NCBI RefSeq assembly: GCF_030433855.1
Contig: NZ_JARUXC010000013.1
Coordinates: forward strand, 47,813-111,812
DNA: 64,000 nt
Source of the DNA: Agreia sp. PsM10
Lineage (GTDB): Bacteria; Actinomycetota; Actinomycetes; Actinomycetales; Microbacteriaceae
Direction: 5' to 3'
In this document: positions 49,488 through 56,984 of the stretch, piece by piece
Numbering within the stretch: the first letter of the stretch is position 1
Layout: each line of letters starts with the position of its first letter
Position numbers and translations under genes: made by a program
Notes under the pieces: generated by a model
What the model was told of the DNA's origin: nothing
Database searches by the model: none
Seen by the model: the letters and a program-made list of their open reading frames with translations, nothing else

Positions 49488-50334
49488 CTGCTTCGATGCG
49501 CTTGCTCAAAAGGGCAGCGCACGACGTCGCCGTGTTGACGAGCGTGCCGAGCTGAGATTGCTGGGACGCAGATAGCTCGAGAAAGTCGGCGTCGAAGAAC
49601 CGCAAGGCTTCGGTGTAGCTCTTCCTTAGGAGTTCGCGCAGTGACGTCGTGCGCTGCAGCAGGTCATCGATCTGCGCATCCAGGCCCGTCACGAGTGCAG
49701 TGTTCTGGCGGACAGAGATCAGCGCCCGCTGCTTCTCTTCTCGATTGTCGAACTTTTTTTTGGCGAACAACGCGATCGACACCAAGACCGTTGCCCCCGC
49801 AACCGTCCAGCCGATCGGGCCTGCAAGCGCGAGCAGTGCCCCGCCTGCTGCAGTGCCTCCGCCGCCGGCGGCGATGGCTCCACCTCCGAGCCACGCAAGG
49901 GCTGCATTGGTCGCCGCGGCGCCGGAGAGAGTGGAGATTGCGGTGCCGGTCGACGCGGCACCGAACGTGGTGGCCGCCCACATCGCCGCGGTCGGTGCCA
50001 TGCTCGCCACCGCGGCACCTGCGGCAAATCCCGCGCCTACGCCGGCGGCCGACCTTCGTGAGGCCTCCAGGTCTTTTCGGGCAAACTCTTCAGCCTCCAG
50101 GAATTGGGATCGGTGGTGCTCGATGTCTTCGAAGTCGGTCGTGAACGACTTCGGTGTGTTGGCGATGCTGTTCACCAGCAGCTCGACGAGCTCAATGAGA
50201 TCGGTCGAGCGTTCGCGCTGGCGCATGACCGACAGGCCCCTGTCGCTCATTGCAGTGAACGCACCGTTGTAGTCGGCGATGGCCTGCACATACAGGTCGA
50301 TCTTCTTCGCGATCAAGCCCTCGACCGTGTCCAC
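49474..50334 (-). CDS. Glycine-zipper membrane protein, 286 aa
   Basis: A family name is not known to me. Residues 1–94 are helical and polar. Residues 95–190 are a long Gly/Ala-rich membrane-inserting region (GAGFAAGAAVAS, WLGGGAIAAGGGGTAAGGALL, GPIGWTVAGATVLVSIALF) that ends at a basic KKKF stop-transfer. Residues 200–280 are coiled. Such GxxxG-dense segments occur in pore-forming or membrane-disrupting effectors. GTG start. It is upstream of, and overlaps, the nuclease-like gene, and overlaps the end of a possible small ORF by 22 bases. Confidence 0.68.
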   Translation of the reverse strand: MDTVEGLIAKKIDLYVQAIADYNGAFTAMSDRGLSVMRQRERSTDLIELVELLVNSIANTPKSFTTDFEDIEHHRSQFLEAEEFARKDLEASRRSAAGVGAGFAAGAAVASMAPTAAMWAATTFGAASTGTAISTLSGAAATNAALAWLGGGAIAAGGGGTAAGGALLALAGPIGWTVAGATVLVSIALFAKKKFDNREEKQRALISVRQNTALVTGLDAQIDDLLQRTTSLRELLRKSYTEALRFFDADFLELSASQQSQLGTLVNTATSCAALLSKRIEAGAGE

Positions 50335-50684
50335 GGCAGAGTGCGTGAGTTCGCCTGCATGATCGGCCAGTTGCGTCGTAGCTCCCCGCGCGCGAACCTG
50401 CCGATTCCGTCGACGGCCTTGCCGAGGCCGCGTTCTCTGTTGGCGGCCTTGCCTTCGGCCTTCATGGCTTTGCCTTCGACCTTGCCGGTATTGGACGAGT
50501 CAGACACGGCGATCTCCGAGTTCGATTGTGTGCTCTTTTCTGACACGAGACTATCTAGCGCCGGTGACATGCACACGAGACGACACCGCGGCCGACCAGA
50601 CATCCCTTTCGTAAACCACGCGCGTCCGGCTATAAGGATCGCTGTGACGACCAACAAACCGTACGACTGTAACCACTCGACCAT
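50313..50684 (-). CDS. Possible small membrane protein leading the module
   Basis: An ATG at 50684 gives 123 aa with one hydrophobic helix at about residues 5–21 (LQSYGLLVVTAILIAG) and a basic, Lys/Gly-rich tail (GKVEGKAMKAEGKAANRERG). The frame is open upstream to 50822, but that part is Ser/Cys-rich and looks non-coding. The codon bias is weaker than in neighbours and no ribosome-binding site is clear. It overlaps the next gene by 22 bases. It may be the first gene of the module or a chance ORF. Confidence 0.35.
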   Translation of the reverse strand: MVEWLQSYGLLVVTAILIAGRAWFTKGMSGRPRCRLVCMSPALDSLVSEKSTQSNSEIAVSDSSNTGKVEGKAMKAEGKAANRERGLGKAVDGIGRFARGELRRNWPIMQANSRTLPWTRSRA

Positions 50685-50801
50685 GGCGATATGGGATCGA
50701 GCGCGCCCGACATTGCTCGACCATGGAGAGATTCGCGTACACCGAGCCGCCTGCATATATTGTTCACTACAGCTTGACTCTGATTTGATCGTCCTCGAGG
50801 C

Positions 50802-51838
50802 TTGCGTTTTAAGGACCCACACGAATATGACGCGGTGGTCTCTTCACGACTGCCGGGCGTCGACATCGCCCGCGGGCTGGGCCTGCTCGGAGTCTTCGTC
50901 GCCCACACAGCGCCACCCTCGGGAATGCACCCGATCGACGTCATCCTCAACGTCGCAGAACACATCTCCGCGCCCCTGTTCACCCTGATCCTCGGCGTCC
51001 CCCTCGGATTGATGACCCAGCGCGGCACGGCAACAGCCGCTCGAGAACGTCCGAAGCTCCGACGGCAGCTGGCGCGCTCATGCTCGTCGTCCTCGGAATC
51101 GCCGTCGGATACCTGGGCGCCCAAGTCATTCCCATCCTGAGCTACTTCGGCGTCGTCATCCTTCTCCTCATCCCCCTGCTGTTCGTGAGCACCCAGTGGC
51201 TCGTCGTGTCCGCAAGTCTGCTGGTCGCGCTGAGTCCGCTTGCCCAGACCTTCGTGCCCGGCCTGCTCAGCGGGTAGCTGACCAGCGGCCTCGCCGCATC
51301 CGGGCAGGCGCCGCCGTTCTGGGGCCCGTGTCAGGCCTGGCGAGCTTTCTGTTCTTCGACCCCGGATACCGGGTGAGCGGGCTGCTGGTTTTCGCATTGG
51401 CCGGAACTGGCCGCGTCGCGCTATCTGGCATCCACGCGGATGCTCATCGCGATCGCGGCGATCGGCGTCGGGCTCGTCGGCCTGGCCGTGGTTTTATCGG
51501 CAGCGTCGGGAGCCACTCTGGCCGTCTGTTCCGGCTCCGTTCCCGAACTCCTGAAGGCCACGGGTCTCGCGCTGATCGTGCTCGGCGCATGCTGTCTCCT
51601 CGTCGCGGCAACGACCAAGGCCAAGCCTCCGGGCCTTTCGGGTCTCGCGTCCGCGACGCTCCGGGTGCTCGATCCCGTGCGCATCCTGGGCACAATGACC
51701 CTGCCCTTTTATGTGCTGCACATAGTCGTTCTGGGGGTCTGGGCTCATGTTACCGAGGTCAGCGATGCCCCCTGGCCGCTGCTGCTGAATTGTGGGCCAC
51801 CGCCGATCGAACATCCAGCTGTAGACTCAAACACATGA
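50802..51838 (+). pseudogene. Decayed multi-pass membrane protein (DUF418/acyltransferase-like)
   Basis: Pieces of one membrane protein lie in successive frames. The first is SSRLPGVDIARGLGLLGVFVAHT (about 50840–51060), the opening of DUF418 or heparan-glucosaminide acetyltransferase-like proteins. After a frame change come the helices VVLGIAVGYLGAQVIPIL…LLIPLLF (51080–51277, then a stop). A fragment in a third frame (SGLASFLFFDPGYRVSGLLVF) follows, and then 51440–51838 carries two helices, ending with the conserved TLPFYVLHIVVLGVW. At least three frameshifts exist, so no product is expected. Confidence 0.75.
51822..51827 (+). promoter_or_regulatory. -10 box TAGACT of the zeta-like operon
   Basis: It lies seven bases before ATG 51835, so the transcript should be leaderless. 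Confidence 0.5.
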
Positions 51839-52077
51839 TGTTCCCTAGCGACACCGTGGTCGACTACGAGGTCATGCGCGAAACTGCAGGCAACCTCGTG
51901 GCCGCTCTGATCGGAGCCCTGCCGCGAGGCGACGAGACTTTGTGGCGGGACGAGGTTGCTGCAGAGATCAGGCACATCGACACCCGACTTGGCTCCGTCA
52001 GGGTGCATGACACCGCGGGCGTGCTCGATCGAACGGCCGAGTTCAGTGTTCGACTCAAACAGGTGATGGCGAGATGA
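51835..52077 (+). CDS. Small partner protein (putative antitoxin) of the zeta-like protein
   Basis: A protein of 80 aa, acidic and largely helical (VMRETAGNLVAALIGALPRGDETLWRDEVAAEI). Size, charge and its place directly before a zeta-toxin-family gene, with a 4-nt overlap (ATGA), are those of an antitoxin. I see no match to the classical epsilon sequence, so this is context inference. ATG 51838 is an alternative start. The C-terminus of the decayed membrane gene overlaps its first codon. Confidence 0.65.
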   Translation: MMFPSDTVVDYEVMRETAGNLVAALIGALPRGDETLWRDEVAAEIRHIDTRLGSVRVHDTAGVLDRTAEFSVRLKQVMAR

Positions 52078-53102
52078 CCACGATCTCCAGGCGCTACGAG
52101 CTCCAGGCCACCGAGCTCAGATCGATCTTCGACGAACACATCAGACCACGCTATTTCGCCGACTCGGCCCCGCGGGTGCGACCGACCGCCGTTATCGTGG
52201 GCGGGCAGTCCGGTTCCGGCCTCGCCGCCGCGGCAACGATGTTCCGCAGGGCCTACCCGCCGTCCCGCATGCCTCCAGTGATCGGCGACGAGGTGCGCAT
52301 CTACCATCCGCGCTACCTCGAACTGACCGCGACGCAACCGGGCCTCGCTGTCGAGGCGACATCTCAGGCCGCCGTCGAGTGGGCTCGGATGGCTGTCGAC
52401 TACGCCGCCGCTCACGGGTTCAGCCTGATTCTCATCGGTACCCTGCGCAAGCCCGGCATGGTTATCACGGGACTGCGGCGACTTCACGACGCGGGCCTCC
52501 ACACTCAGCTGTCGCTGCTCTCGGTGCAGCCCCACGTCAGCAGGTTGGCCACCGTGCAACGGTTCGGCAGAGACCACCGGCGCACCGGCCTGGGAGTGTG
52601 GACGCCGCTCAGCTTCCACGAGGCGGAGTACGCAGGAGTGGAGCACGCCCTCTCGGGAAGAACGCTGGAGTCTGTGTGCGATCGCCTCAGCATCTACGAC
52701 GGTGCCGGCGCCCTGCTAGTGCACTCAGATGCGACGGCCGTTCGGGCCGGCGAGGCGTTGACGGCCATCCACCAGGGCAGGTCAGCGCGGTTGTCGCAGC
52801 CCGCCGCCGAGGCCTGGTTGCGCGAGCTCCACATCGAACTGAAATACATGCAGCATCTCCACGTGTTCTCCGACGAGATGCCGCTCATGCTGAACAGGCT
52901 GATTCTGGATGCTCACAGCGTGCTTCTCCGGGCCCATCCCGTCGTCGGCGCGGCCCGGAGCACGGCCGTCGCCGCACTGTCCGACGCGATGAGAACCCTG
53001 CCCACTGAGGCGGCTGAGGTGGTCCACGCGGATCCCGCGCCGACGCTCCTGCGCCCGCGACGTCGCGCCGGGCCGATCCAGGGGCTTCTCGGCACGGCCT
53101 AG
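52074..53102 (+). CDS. Zeta-toxin-family protein with a degenerate P-loop
   Basis: Zeta toxins phosphorylate UDP-N-acetylglucosamine. The 342-aa protein has the right frame. A Walker A region follows the first β-strand (AVIVGGQSGSGLAAAA, residues 39–54), and GDEVRIYHPRY (71–81) matches the substrate-site motif GDExRxxHPxY. The Walker A motif, however, has Leu50 and Ala51 where Lys and Ser/Thr are needed, so ATP binding should be poor. The rest (helical, ending with a Pro/Arg-rich tail) fits the family. It may be an inactivated toxin or a re-purposed kinase. Coupled to the 80-aa partner. Confidence 0.82.
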   Translation: MTTISRRYELQATELRSIFDEHIRPRYFADSAPRVRPTAVIVGGQSGSGLAAAATMFRRAYPPSRMPPVIGDEVRIYHPRYLELTATQPGLAVEATSQAAVEWARMAVDYAAAHGFSLILIGTLRKPGMVITGLRRLHDAGLHTQLSLLSVQPHVSRLATVQRFGRDHRRTGLGVWTPLSFHEAEYAGVEHALSGRTLESVCDRLSIYDGAGALLVHSDATAVRAGEALTAIHQGRSARLSQPAAEAWLRELHIELKYMQHLHVFSDEMPLMLNRLILDAHSVLLRAHPVVGAARSTAVAALSDAMRTLPTEAAEVVHADPAPTLLRPRRRAGPIQGLLGTA

Positions 53103-53106
53103 CGCA

Positions 53107-54678
53107 CTACTTGGCGGCGACCTTCGACGCGGCCCTCGTCGTTGCGGCCTCGGGTGCGGGGCCCTGCGCCGTCGCGTCCGTCTCGGGAGAGGCGGTACGG
53201 TCGGTTTGTGCCCGGCGCCCTGGCTTTGGCATGAATGGCGGCAGATCTGCGATCTCGGGCGGCAGGGCCGCCGGGCCGGCGGTGGAGGCGTAGTCACCCT
53301 TGTACTGGTAGCCGTAATAGGCCCCACTGGCCCGACGCGGGATGCGGTTGAGAATGATGCCCAGGCATTTGGCCTGCACGCGCTCGAGGTTCTGCAGCGC
53401 CTTGCCCAGCGCGTCGATGGTCGTCTTTCCCGACGAGGCCACGATGAGCGCCCCGTCGGCGCGAGCGGCCAGAATCGCAGCATCCGTCACGGGCAGGAGC
53501 GGTGGTGCGTCGATCAGAACGATGGCCTTCTCGGCGAGATCGTTGAGCAGGCTCGCCATCGCGTTCGAGCCGAGCAACTCACTCGGGTTCGGCGGCAGCG
53601 ATCCCGCGCCCATGACCAGAAGCCGACCTGTGTCTCCCCACTCCTGGAGGACATCCGAGATCTCGGCCCGGCCCACCAGCACGTCGGTCAGCCCGACGCC
53701 GGGCAGCAGGTTGAACGACCGGGCGACCGTGGGTCGTCTCAGGTCGCCGTCGACCACCACGACCAGTCGGCCCGACGCGGCGATGGTGATTGCCAGGTTG
53801 GCCGCCATGGTCGACTTGCCGTCGCCGGGAAGGGAGCTGCTGACGACGATGATGCGAGGCGGGTTGTCGACGTTCATGAACTGGATGTTGGTGCGGAGTT
53901 CGCGCATCGCTTCGGCAACGGCATCGTCATCGGTTTTCCGAGTGGCATAGTCGGACGAGCCTGATTGGCCCACCAGGCGATCTTCATCGGTGAAGTGCTT
54001 GTCGAAGGGCACGGCGCCGACGACAGGGATGTCGAATTCCCGTTCGATGTTCTCCACGCTGCGGATGCGTCGATCGAGGGTGCGACGAATGAAGGCGTAT
54101 GCCACACCGAGGGCCAGGCCGAGCACGAGACCGATCTCGAGGGCGAGGGTGGTGTTGGGCGACGACGGCGACGTCGGCAGCACCGCGCCGTCGACGGGTT
54201 TGAGTTTGACCACAGACGTGGCTGCTGCGTTGGCGGTGTCCGAGTTCTCAAGCTGTGATACCTGTTGAGCGAGTCCCTCTACCCACGCCTCGGCGAGATC
54301 CCTTGCGGCCTCCGGGCTCGATCCCGATGCGCTGATCTTGAGTGTCGGCGTGTCGAGAGGGTTGGTAACGTCGATGCGCCCGACCAGCGACTCGGGCGTG
54401 CCTTTGAGGCCGAGCTTGTCGATGGCGTAGACGGCGACGGCACGAGACTTCGCTATGTCGAGGTAGGACTTCGCACGGGAGATCGCGTAGGTGTTTCCCA
54501 GGCTGGCCACCGCGAGCTCATCGCTTGCGCCCGTATAGATGAAGCCCGTCGCGTCGGCGGTGTACACCTTCGGCTGAACGAGAGTCCAGCCGAAGGCCAC
54601 GATGCAGCCCAGCAAGGTGGCGGCCACGATCGCCATCCAATGCACGCGAAGTACGCGCAGGTATCCGGATAGCTCCAT
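53107..54678 (-). CDS. Polysaccharide co-polymerase/tyrosine autokinase (Wzz–BY-kinase fusion)
   Basis: This 523-aa protein controls chain length and export of an extracellular polysaccharide. Two membrane helices (about 14–34 and 178–197) flank a Wzz domain. The cytoplasmic BY-kinase has Walker A LPGDGKST at 283–290, A' VVVVDGDLRRP and Walker B IVLIDAPP at 386–393. A tyrosine cluster lies at 454–463 (YYGYQYKGDY), the usual autophosphorylation site. The tail is Pro/Ala/Thr-rich. The start chosen at 54678 has GGAGGG six or seven bases upstream; an earlier ATG at 54723 lacks one. No glycosyltransferase genes are beside it in this window. Confidence 0.93.
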   Translation of the reverse strand: MELSGYLRVLRVHWMAIVAATLLGCIVAFGWTLVQPKVYTADATGFIYTGASDELAVASLGNTYAISRAKSYLDIAKSRAVAVYAIDKLGLKGTPESLVGRIDVTNPLDTPTLKISASGSSPEAARDLAEAWVEGLAQQVSQLENSDTANAAATSVVKLKPVDGAVLPTSPSSPNTTLALEIGLVLGLALGVAYAFIRRTLDRRIRSVENIEREFDIPVVGAVPFDKHFTDEDRLVGQSGSSDYATRKTDDDAVAEAMRELRTNIQFMNVDNPPRIIVVSSSLPGDGKSTMAANLAITIAASGRLVVVVDGDLRRPTVARSFNLLPGVGLTDVLVGRAEISDVLQEWGDTGRLLVMGAGSLPPNPSELLGSNAMASLLNDLAEKAIVLIDAPPLLPVTDAAILAARADGALIVASSGKTTIDALGKALQNLERVQAKCLGIILNRIPRRASGAYYGYQYKGDYASTAGPAALPPEIADLPPFMPKPGRRAQTDRTASPETDATAQGPAPEAATTRAASKVAAK

Positions 54679-54763
54679 CGAGGCCCTCCAAGGCGTCACG
54701 GTGATTCGCAGGGTGTATGTCAAGACACATGCATCTCGGCTGCTGAATCATTGATTTCTCGAC

Positions 54764-54783
54764 TAACTCTACATAACGAGTTA
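54764..54783. promoter_or_regulatory. Inverted repeat TAACTC–N8–GAGTTA in the divergent promoter region
   Basis: Two 6-base arms lie in an AT-rich region between the Wzz/kinase gene and tatA. It is a possible regulator site. Confidence 0.35.
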
Positions 54784-54799
54784 TCTTTTCAGTACATCT

Positions 54800-54820
54800 C
54801 GGTTTATAGTAATCAAACCG
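54800..54820. promoter_or_regulatory. Inverted repeat CGGTTT–N9–AAACCG overlapping a TATAGT -10
   Basis: TATAGT at 54805–54810 lies between the arms, so a protein bound here would block or move the promoter that points to tatA. Confidence 0.4.
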
Positions 54821-54896
54821 GGGGCAGCTGATGCGTCGATGTGGCGCAGGTACTTGTCCCCTTCGCCATTTATCAAGGAAGCAGGACACGACCACC

Positions 54897-55148
54897 ATGA
54901 TCGGAAACCTCCAGGGCTGGCACCTCATCATTATTCTTGCAATCGTTCTGCTCCTCTTCGGTGCGCCGAAGCTGCCGGCGCTGGCGAGAAGCGTGGGACA
55001 GTCCATGCGCATCTTCAAGGGCGAGGTCAAAGAACTTCAGAAAGACGATAAGGCGACCATCGACGACAAAGCTTCGAGTGGTGACTCTGTCGACGCTGGG
55101 CTTGTGAAGGTCGACGAGAACGTCACAGAGCTCAAGCACAAGGGCTAG
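54897..55148 (+). CDS. tatA: Twin-arginine translocase subunit TatA
   Basis: A protein of 83 aa. The N-terminal helix (WHLIIILAIVLLLFGAPKLP) has the FGxxKLP hinge and is followed by the amphipathic helix ALARSVGQSMRIFKGEVKEL. A charged tail ends the protein, as usual. TatA forms the protein-conducting oligomer. ATG 54897 is preceded by AAGGAAGCAGGA. It leads a tatA–tatC–tatB operon. GC content is lower than in the core region. Confidence 0.95.
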   Translation: MIGNLQGWHLIIILAIVLLLFGAPKLPALARSVGQSMRIFKGEVKELQKDDKATIDDKASSGDSVDAGLVKVDENVTELKHKG

Positions 55149-55153
55149 ATCGA

Positions 55154-55957
55154 ATGGCTCTACGAACCAGGGGGCGGGAGAAGAATCGCACTGGAACGAT
55201 GCCGCTTGCCGCTCACCTCCGTGAGTTGCGCAAGCGGCTCTTCCGCTCCGCACTCGGCATCCTCGCCGGTGCCGTAGTCGGTTGGCTCCTCTCGGAGCCG
55301 CTCCTGCATGCGATGAGTGCGCCCATCGCATCCATCACGGCCGTTGAGGGCAGGCAGAGTTCGCTCAACTTCACGAATATCAACGAGGCGTTCGAACTGC
55401 GTATGCAGATCGCCATCACCGTGGGGTTCGTCGTCTCGGCGCCGATCTGGCTTTATCAGGTGGCCGCCTTCTTCATGCCGGGGTTGTCTGGCAAAGAGAA
55501 GCGGTTCGCCCTCGGCTTCGTGCTGACGGCCGTGCCTCTGTTTCTCGCCGGCTGCGCCGCGGGTTGGTTCGTTCTGCCGAACATGGTTCACGTTCTGGCG
55601 AGCTTCGCTCCAGCAGACACGACCTCGGTGATCAGCGCTCGCACCTACTACGACTTCGTGCTCAAGCTGGTCGTGATCGTCGGCGTAGCGTTCGTGGTTC
55701 CCGTGCTCCTGGTGATGTTGAACCTGGCTGGCCTGCTCAGTGCGACGTCGATATTGAAATCGTGGCGAATAGCTCTGCTGGTCATCGCCCTCTTCACAGC
55801 CATCGCCACGCCGCCTTCAGACGTCATGTCCATGTTCATGCTGGCGGTTCCGATGGTTGCTCTCTTCTATGCGGCCGCCTTGATCGCCTGGGTTCACGAC
55901 AGGCGGCAGAAGAAGAAGCTCGACCGGTACGAGGCCGAGTTCATGGCCGCCATCTAA
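55154..55957 (+). CDS. tatC: Twin-arginine translocase subunit TatC
   Basis: A protein of 267 aa with six predicted helices. It has the conserved opening MPLAAHLRELRKRLFRSALG, the PxWxYQ-like segment APIWLYQVAAFFMPGLSGKEKRF and FVVPVLLVMLNLAG. TatC recognises RR signal peptides together with TatB. It follows tatA by five bases. Confidence 0.96.
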   Translation: MALRTRGREKNRTGTMPLAAHLRELRKRLFRSALGILAGAVVGWLLSEPLLHAMSAPIASITAVEGRQSSLNFTNINEAFELRMQIAITVGFVVSAPIWLYQVAAFFMPGLSGKEKRFALGFVLTAVPLFLAGCAAGWFVLPNMVHVLASFAPADTTSVISARTYYDFVLKLVVIVGVAFVVPVLLVMLNLAGLLSATSILKSWRIALLVIALFTAIATPPSDVMSMFMLAVPMVALFYAAALIAWVHDRRQKKKLDRYEAEFMAAI

Positions 55958-55988
55958 TAACAATCCCCTTCGCGGAAAGGCACCGCTC

Positions 55989-56321
55989 ATGTTTGGCCTC
56001 TCGTTCGACAAATTGATCATCATCGGTGTGATCGCGGCATTGATCATCGGCCCGGAAAAGCTTCCGGGATACGCTGAGATGCTCGCGCACTGGGTGCGGC
56101 GCATCCGTGACGCCACGAACGGGGCGAAGGCCCGTTTAAAAGAGGAGCTAGGCGAAGACTTCGACGACGTCGACTGGAAGAAGTTGAATCCGAGGCAATA
56201 CGACCCGCGGCAGATCATTCGCTCGGCGCTCCTCGAGGACAGCACATCTCCTACCGCGCCGCAGCGGCCTGAGTCTGACCCGTCAGTGCATGTGAAGCCG
56301 ATCGTCAGTGACGTTCCCTAG
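55989..56321 (+). CDS. tatB: Twin-arginine translocase subunit TatB
   Basis: A protein of 110 aa. The N-terminal helix is short (LIIIGVIAALIIGPEKLPGY), with the GPEKLP hinge and the longer amphipathic helix (YAEMLAHWVRRIRDATNGAKARLKEELG) of TatB. The C-terminus is Pro/Ser-rich. It stands third in the operon, after a 31-base gap, and completes an entire translocase. The stop abuts the stop of the convergent TetR gene. Confidence 0.92.
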   Translation: MFGLSFDKLIIIGVIAALIIGPEKLPGYAEMLAHWVRRIRDATNGAKARLKEELGEDFDDVDWKKLNPRQYDPRQIIRSALLEDSTSPTAPQRPESDPSVHVKPIVSDVP

Positions 56322-56323
56322 CC

Positions 56324-56884
56324 TCATGTCTGCGGTTCGGTGGTTTTGTCTGCTCCGAGTAGCGCGATACCCAGGGCCACCTGCGACTCGATGAGCTGAC
56401 GTGACGCGGACTTGCCGGTTTGAAGCTCGGCGAAATAGATAGGCCCGACGATCTGTGCAAACCGGTCGGCCGTGACGGGAGCAACTGTCGCCCGAAACAG
56501 ATTGAGGCGTTGCTGCTGCATGTCTTTCAGTTGATCGAGGGCGTTCTCATCGGCAGTGGCGGCGAAGTGCGCAGACGATGTTTCTGCGATCTTCGGCAAT
56601 CGCTGCTTCAGGTGATCACGTATCTCGCGTAAAAAGAGCTGAAGTCGGTCTTCCAGGCTACTATCTGTGTGCCGTGATTCAAGGGCTGGCAAGGCTGAGT
56701 CGGCAAGAGCCTCGCTGGTGAGCTCTTCAATCGTCTGCCAGTGCACGTACAGCGTACGACGCGAGATCTGTGCTTCGCGCGCCAAGCTGCTGATCGTCAG
56801 GGGTTCGGAGCCTTTTTCGGCAATCATCGCGCGAGCCGTGGCCAGCACATGAAGGCGGGTTCGTCTAATTCTAGGATCGGTCAC
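56324..56884 (-). CDS. TetR/AcrR-family transcriptional regulator
   Basis: A protein of 186 aa. The helix-turn-helix is LTISSLAREAQISRRTLYVHWQTIEEL (residues about 30–56) after RLHVLATARAMIAEKG. The C-terminal ligand domain is unassigned. The frame is open to 56944. GTG 56884 is chosen because TATTCT lies six bases upstream (leaderless) and because it gives the normal short N-terminus. A perfect palindrome at 56912 may be its own operator. Likely targets are the MauE/AraC genes or the Tat operon. Confidence 0.88.
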   Translation of the reverse strand: MTDPRIRRTRLHVLATARAMIAEKGSEPLTISSLAREAQISRRTLYVHWQTIEELTSEALADSALPALESRHTDSSLEDRLQLFLREIRDHLKQRLPKIAETSSAHFAATADENALDQLKDMQQQRLNLFRATVAPVTADRFAQIVGPIYFAELQTGKSASRQLIESQVALGIALLGADKTTEPQT

Positions 56885-56890
56885 TCCAAG

Positions 56891-56896
56891 AGAATA
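56891..56896 (-). promoter_or_regulatory. -10 box TATTCT of a leaderless tetR transcript
   Basis: It lies six bases before GTG 56884. Confidence 0.55.
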
Positions 56897-56911
56897 TCGA
56901 ATAGCACTATT

Positions 56912-56921
56912 TAATGCATTA
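56912..56921. promoter_or_regulatory. Palindrome TAATGCATTA, possible TetR operator
   Basis: A perfect 10-base palindrome about 20 bases upstream of the tetR -10 box, in an AT-rich stretch. Confidence 0.4.
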
Positions 56922-56984
56922 TGAGAACACACATACATCAGCATTCATATACACCATTAAAGATTGTATCTGGAGAATTGTAAT

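Noticed and set aside
49649..50272. 207-codon forward frame inside the glycine-zipper gene
   Set aside because: Antisense shadow of an Ala/Gly-rich coding region.
50313..50822. Full-length 169-codon version of the small leading ORF
   Set aside because: The N-terminal 46 residues are Ser/Cys/Gln-rich and overlap the start of the opposite-strand pseudogene; only the shorter form is listed, with low confidence.
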